From assembly GCF_002878395.1 (NCBI RefSeq), contig NW_025860903.1, positions 34,945 through 98,944 of the forward strand: 64,000 nt of DNA. The letters run 5' to 3'. Below are positions 44,731-55,160 of this stretch, piece after piece; within the stretch, counting starts at the first letter, position 1, and each line of letters opens with the position of its first letter. The notes below the pieces were generated by a model, which saw only the letters and a list, made by a program, of their open reading frames with translations, was not told the DNA's origin and did not search any database. Source of the stretch: Capsicum annuum. Lineage: Eukaryota; Streptophyta; Magnoliopsida; Solanales; Solanaceae. Position numbers and translations under genes: made by a program.

Positions 44731-44967
44731 CTCATCATTATAGATCCAGGATATCCCAGACGATCATTCCAAAGTACGAAAGTATTGAAATTAGTAAACT
44801 TCTGGTTTACTATAGAGTGTGCCTCAATTGCACAAATCTTTGTCCAATACAGGCTAGAAAATAAAGCAGAAAACTTTTCTATAACACATGTATGCCCAGA
44901 GACATTCTTGGTGATACCAAGATATTCAAGATTTATCTCATCAATTGTGTTGATATGATAACCATTT

Positions 44968-45246
44968 TCACGGATATCTTATGATGAGTTTAGTTCCCTT
45001 GGGTAAGATTATTATGGTTTTTCCGAAGCCTTCAATCAAATTAGCACTACCAGAAATTGTAGTAACATTAATCTTGCCCATGTTTAAATGTGAGAAATAA
45101 TTCTTGTCTTTGAATATTGTATGTGTAGTGCCAGAATCAATCAAACAAATATCTTTACAATTGAACAACTTACTTTGAAAATTATCCATGTCTTCCAATA
45201 AAATGATATACATCAAATAAAATATATTTATTAAATCTTTGTACAA
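44968..45246 (-). pseudogene. Copia protease
   Basis: CKDICLIDSGTTHTIFKDKN contains the DSGTT active-site motif of copia proteases, followed by NYFSHL and ISGSANLIEGFGK. The frame ends at 44968, and the next block toward integrase (about 44740-44960) is in another frame. Confidence 0.85.
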
Positions 45247-45260
45247 AGTGAAAACTTATA

Positions 45261-45882
45261 CTATAAGAAATTGTTAATCACCCTTTACTAAGCAATTAAA
45301 TAAAATATGTTCAAACTCAAAATCTCACCATTTTCAAATCCCTTGTGCTCTTAATATTTTACTGGAGAGAGAAAAATATTTTTCAATAGTTTTTAGTTGT
45401 GCGTGCTTAGCTTAGCTTTTCCAAAAACAATAAGGAAAACACTAGGACCTTTTGTCATAACAATAATCTGTCATGCAAATCAATATAATAATTTAACTAT
45501 ATAATTTAGTACTATTTTTATCTTGGTCAGAACATACAATTAATATTATTATATTATATTTCATAAAGAATATAACAATTTAATGATACAATTGAGTAGA
45601 ACATGCAAATAATAATATTATCATTTTTTATTCTTCTTTTCAGCAAATAGGCTTGGTGATAATATTTAAAATATTATAATGGAGATCATATTAAGAAGTC
45701 TTTTATCATCGAAATAAAATAAAATTTAATTCAATTATCTAAAGAACTACGATAATACCAAAGCAATCAATACTATTTAAAAGATAAAGTAGTACTTACG
45801 CAAACAACTATTTTTACACGATCTTTTATTCACTAATAATTATTACTATCAAAACTAAAAAAAAAAATTAAATAGAAAAAGT
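45261..45882. other. AT-rich spacer, no gene supported
   Basis: No clear gag homology or LTR was recognised here. It lies between the copia protease and a short minus-strand frame. Confidence 0.4.
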
Positions 45883-46068
45883 TCATTCTTCCATATTCAC
45901 GGAACCATCACCAATCAAGTGAACAATCTTTCCTTCAAGGTGCTCGAAAAAGTCTACTACATCCAAGCTTGTGATGTCAACATCATTTTTAGAGAGAAAG
46001 TTATCCTCGGGATTTCTTTCTTTTTTCTTTGGTGGTGCTTGATAAAGATCAACCAAGTGCTTGATCAC
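45883..46068 (-). other. Short retroelement-associated frame
   Basis: 61 codons on the minus strand: LVDLYQAPPKKKERNPEDNF, then NDVDITSLDVVDFFEHLEGK and IVHLIGDGSV. The composition and the DFFxHxEGKIxHLIGDGSV pattern resemble frames found with copia-like elements in Solanaceae, but I cannot assign a function. Confidence 0.35.
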
Positions 46069-46865
46069 TTTATTTATTCTTTTCCCTTTTAAGTTGGCTT
46101 ATGGAAAACCTAAGAATTACAAACTATAAGATCTTAGGTTAATTAACCTGATCTTTCTAAAATTAAAGCCAAGCCATCTTGTGCTATCTCCAACAACTAC
46201 AAAAAATTTACTGATCCTCAATTCGTTGAAGAATGTCACAAAAATCCTGAGCAGCTGCTCTCATGTGAAGAAACATTGGCAGCTTCGTTGTATATGCTAA
46301 CTCAAACTGCTTTTCAAAGTACCTATATTTCAAAATAGTGAAAGAGAAAGGAAGACAACCATCAACAAAGTGGAAACTGGAAACAAGGCAAACCTACTGA
46401 ATTATAGTCACCAAAAGGTGCACCTAGGCTACAAGTTAAAGAAGTAATTCCTTCAGAGAAAATCAGTAAATGCCACCAGAAAGAGGGTTAGGGCATTCGG
46501 GGAGGGGTGGGAGGATTGAGCAAATTTTCAAGACACAGCTCCGCCACTTGCTTTTGCTTGGGATGTGTGTGTGTGAGAGAGAGTTGTAAATTGTGAAGGA
46601 AGAACTCATAGGATTGAGTGATTTAAAGGAAATACATACTTCTTTTGAATATCAGATGGGTAAAAGTGAAGTCTATCATAGTCCAATCCACATTCACCAA
46701 TTGCAACCACCATATTTGAAATAAATTTTGTCATCAGCAAAGCAAGTAAATAAAGATAAAAGTATAATTATCTTTAGACACCTAGGCGATATAGTCACAA
46801 TTAAAATAGCTCCAAACTTGCTAGCCAATACATAAAAGATTCATGCAGAAGTGTATATTCACGAG

Positions 46866-47640
46866 TGATACCTTACAACCCAAAGATGACACAAAACAGC
46901 CTCCAAGAACCTCACAAAACACACTACAAACCGAGAGCTCAAGGGACCAAGTCTTGGCCAAGAATGACAACACAACAATGAGAAGAAAACAAGGTGTTTG
47001 GACACCAAATCAGCCAACAACCCAAACTAAGTGAACAACAATAAGATGAACAATGAAGAACAATGACAATGCTTTAATAAGAACAACAACCCACGGCTTA
47101 CAACACAAGACACAAACTACTACAAGATGACAATAAACGAAAGGATAGATAGCTAGACAAAGGTGGTGTAAATCCTAAGAACCAAAGAGTATATTAAACT
47201 CTAAGACCCCTAACACCTCCACACACAATCACCTAACTCTTACGACGACACAAGAGCAGAGTCCACCACTCAAGCACCAACGTTTCTCACAAACAAGCAA
47301 TCACAAGGGATTCCACCCTTGAATGCTATCCTAGTTACAAGTTTCGGTTTTGTGCCTCAAGAAGAGAGGACTTGGTGTTTCAAAAGTTCAAGCCTTACAA
47401 TAATAATCAACCAACCCTCAAAAGACCTATCTTGTTCAATTTATATTACATAACAAATAAGACTTAAAATGACAAAGGTGCCCCTTTAATGAAAAGGCTT
47501 CAAAGGCCGCCTCTCTAGTGTAGCAAATGGGCGGCTTTGGGTGTGTCTTTGGTCCATCTCACGTCTCAACATTGACATTCCTTAGACGACCCTTGGCAGC
47601 ACTTGCATACATGTTGAGCTTCGTAGTCACACTTGTATCA
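46866..47640 (-). repeat. Gag-only element 3' LTR
   Basis: 775 bp, nearly identical to 50444-51229. Differences are single bases plus an 8-11-bp length change near GCAAATGGG. Confidence 0.92.
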
Positions 47641-47786
47641 TCCTCTCCATCTTGAGGAATTTGCCCTCAAATTCAAGCAATCATCACCGGTAAGCTCTAC
47701 TCTTGGCATCATCTCTTTATTGCTCTTCTATAGGTTAGGACGTTCAACCAAGAGTCCCATGAGATCATCAAGCATGCTCCATGGAC

Positions 47787-48230
47787 TTACATGTTCTTCA
47801 ACCTGCACATAAGAAGAATGGATGCTAGGCAAAGTGCTAGCATCTTGGTTAGCAATAAAGGGCCTTTGTGGGCAAATCCCACAACCTTGACTCTCGGCTC
47901 CTCCTCTTCTTCACCTTCCTCACTCTCGATTTCCTCTTCTAAACCATTACTAAGCATGACCTTCCTTGCCATATACAATGGCACTTCAATCTCACCTTCA
48001 CACGGCCAACAAATATCTACCTCATCACCATCACTAGGCTTCTCGGGTTCTACCCTCTCTCCATCTTGAGATTGATCATCAATCTCCTTCGGTTCAAGTC
48101 CCACCTCCTCCCCAAGAAAGTACAATTTCCCCTCCCTTAGGATCATATTTCTTCTATATAGACATTCATTAGCCTTGTGTCCCCAACCTTGGCATTTAAA
48201 GCATTTAAAGCCCTTAGGATCAGAAGAAGA
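47787..48230 (-). pseudogene. Gag-only element: zinc knuckle and acidic C-terminal region
   Basis: The zinc knuckle at about 48170-48215 reads CFKCQGWGHKANEC, an intact CX2CX4HX4C, as used for RNA packaging. The following frame (47787-48146) is acidic: KLYFLGEEVGLEPKEIDDQS, GDEVDICWPCEGEIEV and EEEIESEEGEEEEEP. The knuckle and the acidic part are in one frame. In relatives this region would continue into protease; here it ends near the polypurine tract. Confidence 0.8.
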
Positions 48231-48250
48231 ATGCGGTTTACCTTCACTTC

Positions 48251-49390
48251 TCAGAGGGTACCTTTGGTGAGCCTTGTGCCAACCCGAGGATGATTGCCAA
48301 GTTTAGCACCCGCATTTTCTTGTAATTCCCTCTCAACTTCCAAGGCGGCTTGGAAGATTGCATCGACGGTGTCGAACTTGTGGAGGGTCAACCGTGAAGC
48401 AATGTCCCTATTCAACCCCACCTTGAATCGAACAATGTCGTGACTCACTTGTTCCCCTCGATGATCAAGTTTCAAAATGAGTTGTTGGAACTCATCATGT
48501 TAAGCCACGACGCTCTTGTTCCCTTGCCTCAAGTTATACAACCTAGCAAGGAGCTCTTGATGGTAACTCTCGGGCAAGTACCTTTGTCTCATGAGGTACC
48601 TTAACCGAAACCAAGGAGCGGGTTGCCCCTCAATCAAAACATTGTGAAACCGCTTCACATATTCCCACCACGTAGTAGCATAACCTTCAAAGTGCGGAAT
48701 CGCATAGCAACTCTTTTTCTCCTCAGTAAGGTCATTAACTTGGAAGATTTTCTCCCAAGAGGACTCCCAAGCTAGAAACTCTTCCGAATCACTCTCACCT
48801 TTGAAGGTTGGAAACCCCATCTTGATGGTAATGATGCCTAACTCACGGTATTGGGTCCCATGTTGGTTCCAATGACCAACTCTCCCCTCTCGGCCATTAA
48901 CTTCCCTCGACTCACCTTGTCTATCAACCTCCCTCGGATCACCTTGTCTAGCCCTCATCTCCTCTTCCCTCAAGTAAACATCATCATAAGCTCTATAACC
49001 CCCATGTGGTTCCTCTCTACCATATCCCTCAACATGGTTTGGTTGATTTGGGTTAAGTGGATTCGGGTTGGGTGGAAAGTAAGGCCTTTGGTCTAATGGA
49101 GTTTGGATTGCAAGGTAAGGCCTTTGGTTAAGTAGAGGGCTCGAGTTTGGTGGCATTTGGGTTCCAAGTCTTTCTTGTTGAACTTGGTGAAATAGAGGGT
49201 GGCTTGGTCTATCATGATCTCGGTGTTGGGAGTAGGGGTTGGTTTGGTTTGTGGCAATTGGTGGATATAACATTTGGTGCATGGCCTCGGGAGTACTAGT
49301 TGGTGAAATATTCTAAGGGGTAGAGGGTCGACTTCTTTGGCTTTCCATTCTCTCCATTCTCCCACCCATAACGGACACTTCACCTTTCAT
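48251..49390 (-). pseudogene. Gag-only element: gag
   Basis: The probable start is ATG at 49390 (MKGEVSVMGGRMERMESQRS), with a TAG about 27 codons later. The main frame (49282-48500) has a Pro/Asn-rich leader, then FPTFKGESDSEEFLAWESSW, CYAIPHFEGYATTWWEYVKR and FRLRYLMRQRYLPESYHQEL, the Retrotrans_gag core. A TAA at about 48497 in the VVA-stop-HDEFQQL context splits it from VSHDIVRFKVGLNRDIASRL and a following Glu-rich helix (48251-48475). With only two nonsense changes in an otherwise uniform frame, the copy is recently inactivated or needs readthrough. Confidence 0.85.
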
Positions 49391-49393
49391 AGA

Positions 49394-49520
49394 TACCTAA
49401 GTAGCTCGGACTCTCCAAAAATGTTGTCGCACCCATGTCGGATCCTTTAGAAATACACTATTTTTGGAGGATCTGACACGCACCCGTAGACATTTTTTAA
49501 GAGTCCGAGCAACTTAGATA
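49394..49520. mobile_element. Small fold-back insert in the retroelement leader
   Basis: CCTAAGTAGCTCGGACTCT at the left is mirrored by TCTAAGTTGCTCGGACTCTT on the other strand at the right. An inner palindrome is centred at about 49455 (GGATCCT..AGGATC). Length about 127 bp, with no coding capacity. It lies between the 5' LTR and gag. Confidence 0.65.
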
Positions 49521-50427
49521 GATACAACATCCGAGTCTAGTTTCTCAATACCCACGGACATCTTAGCCATGTCTCGGACATAGCTTCAAGGTGAGCCAAA
49601 AAAATACTAGTAGCATTGTGTTCCCCCGTGGGTTGAAAGTGTGAGGTCTCAAAGTTCCATTGCACCAAAAACAGTCCACAATGTCTCACACAACACACCA
49701 ATAAAGGTTCAAGCCTTTGAACTACAAGCAACAACACCACACAAACGTCAACAAGAAAACTAAACAAGTTTACAAGACAAAAACACACATTGTTGTTGAA
49801 GAGAATTTGTTCCAAGACTTTGATGTTCAATACTACACCTTTGAGGAAGATATTTCGGCTATGGTATAGGCTTACAAGACTTGAGACTCTCTTTTTAAGA
49901 GTCAAAAAGCTTTCCACCAACTTTCTACCAATTTGCACTCTTTTGGCAAGACAACTTTTTGGGGTAGTCTTGTCTCCTTCCTCTTTTGTCTAAGTTTGAG
50001 AAATGTCTTACTTTTTTTTGGTAACTTGCTTTTTGGAGGGCTTTTTTTATTTTTCTACTTTGGTGTTTGTCTTGGAAATGTTTTCAAGACAAACACAAAG
50101 CCTTATCTTTCTATTCTCTTCAAAGATCAAACAACAACTTCTCCAACTCAACACAATAACACAAGATGAACACCAACAACAACAACAAGAAACCGCCCAC
50201 TTAAACACCACAACACAACTCGAATCTTGCTCAAGAACTTAGGTTGTAGGCTCAACAAGTGTTGAGGAGAAAGAGAACCAACACTAGAAACAAACTAAGA
50301 CAACAAAACACACTCAAATCTAGACACAAATCTCAGTCAAACACAACAACACTCAGCCAAGAACAATACTCGCTTTCTTTTTCAACTCACAAGCCCAAGA
50401 TTGATTTTGTTGGAACAAAATCAATGA

Positions 50428-50441
50428 TGGCTCTGATACCA
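50428..50441 (-). promoter_or_regulatory. Gag-only element primer-binding site
   Basis: On the minus strand this reads TGGTATCAGAGCCA, an exact match to the common initiator tRNA-Met primer complement, two bases from the LTR edge. Confidence 0.9.
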
Positions 50442-50443
50442 AA

Positions 50444-51229
50444 TGATACCTTACAACCCAAGGATGACACAAAACAGCCCCCAAGAACGTCACAAAACAC
50501 ACTACAAACCGAGAGCTCAAGGGACCAAGTCTTGACCAAGAATGACAACACAACAATGAGAAGAAAACAAGGTGCTTGGACACCAAATCAGCCAACAATC
50601 CAAACTAAGTGAACAACAATAAGATGAACAATAAAGAACAATGACTATGCTTTAATAAGAACAACACCCCACGGCTTACAACACAAGACACAACAAACTA
50701 CTACAAGATGACAATAAACGAAAGGATAGATAGCTAGACAAAGGTGGTGTAAATCCTAAGAACCAAAGAGTATATTAAACTCTAAGACCCCTAACACCTC
50801 CACACACAATCACCTAACTCTTACGACGACACAAGAGCGGAGTCCACCACTCAAGCACCAACGTTTCTCACAAACAAGCAATCACAAGGGATTCCACCCT
50901 TGAATGCTATCCTAGTTACAAGTTTGGGTTTTGTGCCACAAGAAGAGAGGACTTGGTGTTTCAAAAGTTCAAGTCTTACAGTAATAATCAACCAACCCTC
51001 AAAAGACCTATCTTGTTCAATTTATATTACATAACAAATAAGACTTAAAATGACAAAGGTGCCCCTTTAATGAAAAGGCTTCAAAGGCCGCCTCTCTAGT
51101 GTAGCAAATGGGCAAATGGGTGGCTTTGGGTGTGTCTTTGGTCCACCTCACGTCTCAACATTGACAGTCCTTGGATGATCCTTGGCAGCACTTGCACACA
51201 CATTGAGCTTTGTAGTCACACTTGTATCA
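50444..51229 (-). repeat. Gag-only element 5' LTR
   Basis: 786 bp. Its right edge TATCA abuts the TSD ACGAG. Confidence 0.92.
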
Positions 51230-52188
51230 ACGAGAGAAAAGGAATGAAACACATGATGGGTGACTTGAGCTATATCAGCAGAAAGCATTACAAATGTGAA
51301 TTTTATGAACAAATCTGTCATTAAAAACTACTTACAGCCTCCAGTGTTTGTTCGACACGTTCCCTAATACATGTTAGGAAGTTAGCCCAGAAAGTTGATC
51401 TCCAAATGTGCTAGGCTCTTAAGAACTTGTCTAATTCTTAAAATCTTCTAAGCTCTTTTTGCGGCAAAACCTTTTTTCTATTGTGATTTGCATGACACCT
51501 CAAAGCAGTTAAAGGACAAGCTTAAATTGCTCAAAAGTTCTTAAAAAAGGGCAAATGATTCAGTATTATTTTGGTTATACTAGTGTCATTATAGGAACAA
51601 ATCCTTATCGAAAAAGTTTGGAGCAATTGAAACACAAGACCAGTTAACTCAGGAGCTTGAACTGCTCAGGGTTCACATGTTAAGAAGTATAATATTAAAG
51701 CTTGTCAAAATATGCTAATTGAACAGGGCATTTACTAATGTGTAAGTTCAATGACTCCATAACCTTATATACAGAAAACTATTCGTACTTTTCCTTTTTC
51801 TTTTCCCTCTTTAGTCAATGTCAAAAGATCCTGCAAATGCTTTTCCGGATCCCCACTGCCTTCAAATTCCTGATTGAGCACAGAAGAAGAAAATGACAAA
51901 GCATCCAACATATATGAACAGGTAGATATTTTCAGTAGGTTATTACAAAACATCAAGAGTGAAGCCCACTTTGCATCTTGTTGGGTGCACACCCACAGTA
52001 CAGAAAAGTGTTGCTGCAAAAAAAGAGTTACTTCTCATGGTTAGGCATGCCAATACATTTGAGAAGCCAACTCGCTGGAAAACAATCTCATTATTCAGAG
52101 TAAATTAGCTAATTAAGGACATATGCTAACCACCTGTTTCAGCAATGGCAAGAGCTTCCTTTGATTCTTCAAGAGAGCCACCAGTCAC

Positions 52189-53325
52189 CTGGAAGAAAAA
52201 ACTAACCAAATTATAATCTTCACAAGAACAAGTGAAAGGCAAGTTCGTAGAATGGTTGTAAGACCATAATAAATGTTATATGGGAGTGATTTATTTATTT
52301 TTTTAAGAATTATTATATGGGAGTGAATGCTGAGCCTCCAAGTTCCAACATATCCACAAGATGAGTGTTGAGAAAATAAAAATGTTGATATCGATATGCG
52401 ATCATGCAAGATTAGATGATCACATTATGTAGAACAGTAGAAGGTATAGGTAGAACACATTGAGGATAAAATGAGAAAAGGTCACTTGAGATAGTTTAGT
52501 CTTGTCCTACGTCAACCTCCAGAAACAGAAGGTAATTATACCTGAGAGACCTACAATAGAATATTCCTTCTTTTAGTACACTTTTAAGTGGTGAATCGTT
52601 TGGGTTTCAACACATCAGAATTGTTAGTCAAATACAGTAAATAATACATAGACAGACACTCAATCTTGAACTCAGCTGGTGAGTTAACACTCCAACTTTG
52701 AGTATGCACGTCTCGATACCTAACCTCGTTTCCACTGTGTCAATTGAACACGCCAACATACAAAATAATCATCTGGACACCTTCAAAATCTATGTGCCAT
52801 GTCCGCATTGGAGATATCCACAAGACACAGTGAAAACAAGTTGGATTGTTTGGTTGCCAACTGAGACCAAGTTGAGACGCTCAGATTTGTACTCTCAACT
52901 CGTCTCCACTATGTCGGTTACAAAAATGGAATAATGCCACTAGGCCAGAAGAATAAGAAACGACCCACATACTAAATAATACTACTAGGCCCTACCTCTA
53001 ACCCCTTAGTTCTATCATATTTAGAAGTCCCGGTCGTTAGGTTATTTACCTTGTATACCACTTTGGGGAGAACACCCCATATGCATGTGGTATCCCAAAA
53101 CAAGAGAGAAGAAAGTCTATGCTGAGATGACTCTCTATAAAAGACGCCCAATTTAGGTGCATAGGGTTCCTACCAGAGTTTGGTATTTTGAATCTTTAAC
53201 ATTACAGTAACAAGACGTTGCATAGCAAAAAGAAATGAGATGTAACATAGCATAAAGATTGAAAGAGAAACAGATGAAAGCCACTAGTACATATATCCTG
53301 ACTCATGAAGAGAGCGGAAAATTAG
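52189..53325. other. Spacer upstream of the TatD exons, no gene supported
   Basis: This should hold the missing first TatD exon, but no frame matching the expected N-terminus was seen. A region at about 52640-52920 contains partly inverted CTCAATCTTGAACTCAGC/CTCAACTCGTCTCCAC-type sequence that may be an old MITE. Confidence 0.4.
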
Positions 53326-53333
53326 GAAGCAAG

Positions 53334-53487
53334 CAAGATCTGCAAGGGTGGCCGAGCTCATCCCACAGGGCTTGCTTAGTGCGTTTTACTTTTCTTGTGT
53401 GGGTGCGGGCTATTGGACTGGACTAGGGTACCTCATGCACACCTAAAGGATTTTGTCGTGGGTTCCCTTGTCAACAAAAAAAATCAC
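53334..53487 (+). mobile_element. 5'-truncated SINE (SolS-like)
   Basis: GGGTGGCCGAGCTCATCCCA, GGGCTTGCTTAGTGCG, CTTGTGTGGGTGCGGGCTAT, CATGCACACCTAAAGG and GTGGGTTCCCTTGTC follow the 3' body of a tRNA-derived SINE family widespread in Solanaceae. A short A-run follows, and GAAGCAAG flanks both sides (53326-53333 and 53488-53495). The family name is from memory of the consensus and should be treated as likely, not certain. Confidence 0.7.
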
Positions 53488-53745
53488 GAAGCAAGAACGT
53501 GGACGCACAGGCACAACACAAGTTTAGCCATGCCATATACAGGGAAGAGATGGTAGCTGGTCTATAATGTAAACTGGATAATAATGCTAGCACTGTTCCA
53601 CCATCAACGTGTCAAAACCTAAGGACAAGAAATGATCTATAGGAGTCTGCAGCAATCATTTTGAAAAAGATAATGAAAATTTTGAGGTGCTAAACTTGGA
53701 GCTTTCATTTTTTACTAGACTCTGCACGGTTGCAGCAAATAGTAC

Positions 53746-54050
53746 AGTTACACAAGATCGGACCACCAAGTTAGAAACTAGGAAAAAGATTTCAAAGCCA
53801 ACAAGGAAACTGCAAAACTACTGTAAATGTACTTAATGAAAGTGCCAGGCCCAACACAAGCCTGCAGGAAATAAAGATAGATATTTGAAAAGATAATAAC
53901 GACAAAAGGATACCTGCAGAAGGATGTAATTGTAACCAAAGCTTGCTGTAACATCTCAAGACATGTAGTTGTACGAAAATTCTGATGCTAGAGACACCTG
54001 CGTGGAAGAAAAGGGTTTAAGAAAAGCAAGTCACAAATCCAGTTGTTAAG
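53746..54050 (-). repeat. Segmental duplication, copy A
   Basis: ACACAAGATCGGACCACCAA, ATTTCAAAGCCAACAAGGAA, AAGGATGTAATTGTAACCAA and ACCTGCGTGGAAGAAAAG recur in order at 55549-55865. The shared part includes an exon-like minus-strand block that reads MLQQALVTITSF-like codons. Confidence 0.8.
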
Positions 54051-54089
54051 ATACTAATAAATCTTAAAACCTTTTCAGAAATTCTCTGA

Positions 54090-54142
54090 ACATAACTCAC
54101 TGCAACCATTCCAGCACTAGCAATTTGCCCTGCAGCAACCTG
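54090..54142 (-). other. Exon-like segment, gene not recognised
   Basis: On the minus strand, an acceptor CTGCAG, then codons for VAAGQIASAGMVA, then a donor GTGAGT. Together with the duplicated exon-like block (MLQQALVAITSFS) it may belong to one lost gene. I cannot name it. Confidence 0.35.
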
Positions 54143-54708
54143 CAGATAAACTTAACAAACACTGAATAATGTCAAAACCTTAAAAACAGAAAACCTAGAA
54201 AGATGAAAGACACCATGAAAAATACAACTACAAGTAGTTAATGCTGGTGAAATCGGCATAAGAAAATATAATAGATATGTTCTCTTTGGGAGGGTTTATA
54301 CTCAGAAACATGAATATTTTGATCTTCCTCGTCGACAATATCATTGGAATTACTAGGGCCCGTTGGGCCATGACAATTTTTTCACTTTTCTGGAAACAAA
54401 ATTCACTATATGCCAAATACAACTCCAAGTTGATGTTTGGCCATGAGAATTTCAAATACAACTTGGAGTTGTATTTGGAAAAGTGAGAAACAAGAAAAAG
54501 TTGTTTTCACTTTTTTCCATCTTCCTTCTCTCACAAAAATTCAAAACAAAGTGGTTTTTGAAAAGGTCTTTAAACGACTCTTCATCTCCAGTTCCGAAAG
54601 GTTTAACGAATGGCTTTTTTCTCTGCCCACCACGCATGAAAAGACAGACTATATAGGGCCGCCCGCCCTGGTTCAAATACCATTTTATCCTACCTCGTTC
54701 ACCGCCCC

Positions 54709-54880
54709 AGAGTTTAACCACCAAGTTCGGAATGGATTGGTGTGGTTCCTCTACGCCTAGGACACCAGAATATCGAACCATGAACAAAGAAAGGCATGAG
54801 AGAAAAGCATATTGGCTAGTGATTGTGAGGCCCCAATTCTTGACTGGAGGGGACACACCAAAGGCCTCTGCCCTTCTATC
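54709..54880 (-). pseudogene. Plastid 5S rRNA 5' part plus 4.5S-5S spacer (NUPT)
   Basis: Read on the minus strand, 54772-54709 begins TATTCTGGTGTCCTAGGCGT and ends GGTGGTTAAACTCT. This is the first 64 nt of plastid 5S rRNA with one change that I can see (CCATTCCG where CCATCCCG is usual). Upstream of it lies GCCTTTCTTTGTTCATGGTT and, further, AGGGCAGAGGCCTTTGGTG and CAAGAATTGGGGCC, which I recognise as the 4.5S-5S spacer. The 3' half of the 5S gene is absent: after AAACTCT the sequence turns into unrelated DNA. It is a nuclear plastid fragment, not a gene. Confidence 0.85.
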
Positions 54881-55011
54881 CCTTGGATAGATAGAGCGCG
54901 AATGGATATTCCACCGGTTCACACCAATGAAATAGAGCCTCCAAGGCTTATCCCACTCACCGTATCGGACCAAACTAGTCGGTCTCGGGGGGGCGCAGAG
55001 TAATACATCTC

Positions 55012-55160
55012 ATGATGCCCTTATTGGAGAGCGCTTTGATTTAATTCGCGCAGTTAGATTAGAGATCCTGGGCCTACCTGATAATGTTAGGGGATTTTTG
55101 ATTGGCGGGAGACTATATGGCTCTCAATATGCCGCAGAAAAAGTTCTATCCGTTAAGAGT
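55012..55160 (+). other. Open stretch of unknown origin inside the hAT-like element
   Basis: One plus-strand frame reads ALIGERFDLIRAVRLEILGL followed by PDNVRGFLIGGRLYGSQYAA and EKVLS. Its composition looks like protein, but I do not recognise the family. It adjoins the plastid piece and may be another captured fragment. Confidence 0.3.

Larger units (their letters stand above)
41379..45260 (-). mobile_element. Ty1/copia retrotransposon, 5' truncated
   Basis: On the minus strand, protease, GAG-pre-integrase, integrase, RT and RNase H follow in copia order from about 45250 down to 42051. A polypurine tract (CAAGGGGGAG, 41612-41621) and a 233-bp LTR (41379-41611) come last. No second LTR copy is found to the right, so the 5' LTR and most of gag are lost. 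Reading frames are broken by several stops and frameshifts. Confidence 0.9.
46866..51229 (-). mobile_element. Gag-only LTR retrotransposon (TR-GAG type) in a TatD intron
   Basis: Two LTRs (46866-47640 and 50444-51229) bound it, with TGATACCTTACAACCC at the start and GTCACACTTGTATCA at the end. A perfect 5-bp TSD ACGAG lies at 46861-46865 and 51230-51234. On the minus strand the primer site TGGTATCAGAGCCA (50428-50441) lies two bases from the 5' LTR, and a purine tract (AAGATGGAGAGGA) precedes the 3' LTR. The 2.8-kb interior encodes gag with a zinc knuckle and then an acidic C-terminal region, with no protease, RT or integrase. LTR identity is high (few differences in about 780 bp), which suggests a fairly recent insertion. 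It must have relied on enzymes supplied in trans. Confidence 0.9.
46212..52188 (-). pseudogene. TatD-family metal-dependent nuclease gene, five exons left
   Basis: Minus-strand exons at 52134-52188, 51970-52013, 51789-51869, 46640-46710 and 46212-46322 read together in phase. They give VTGGSLEESKEALAIAET, LFCTVGVHPTRCK, EFEGSGDPEKHLQDLLTLTK, VVAIGECGLDYDRLHFYPSD and YFEKQFELAYTTKLPMFLHM. TatD enzymes are TIM-barrel 3'-5' DNases; visible here are the metal-site Glu (GECGLDY) and His (FLHMR). Four junctions have GT..AG borders, but the expected AG before exon 4 is replaced (AAATATG|GTGG). The N-terminal exon with the HxH-type start and all exons after RIED are missing, the latter replaced by copia sequence. 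The 5-kb third intron houses a gag-only LTR element. A truncated remnant is the best reading. Confidence 0.82.

Noticed and set aside
49537..50242. Several frames of 67-133 codons in the leader of the gag-only element
   Set aside because: They sit between the 5' LTR and gag, overlap on both strands, and none shows a domain; likely untranslated leader.
54709..54772. A functional 5S rRNA gene
   Set aside because: Only the first 64 nt of the plastid type are present; the 3' half is missing and the piece is embedded in a MITE.
54452..54973. A 173-codon minus-strand frame as a host protein (MVRYGEWDKPW...)
   Set aside because: Its central part is the translation of plastid 4.5S-5S spacer and 5S rRNA sequence, so the frame is fortuitous.
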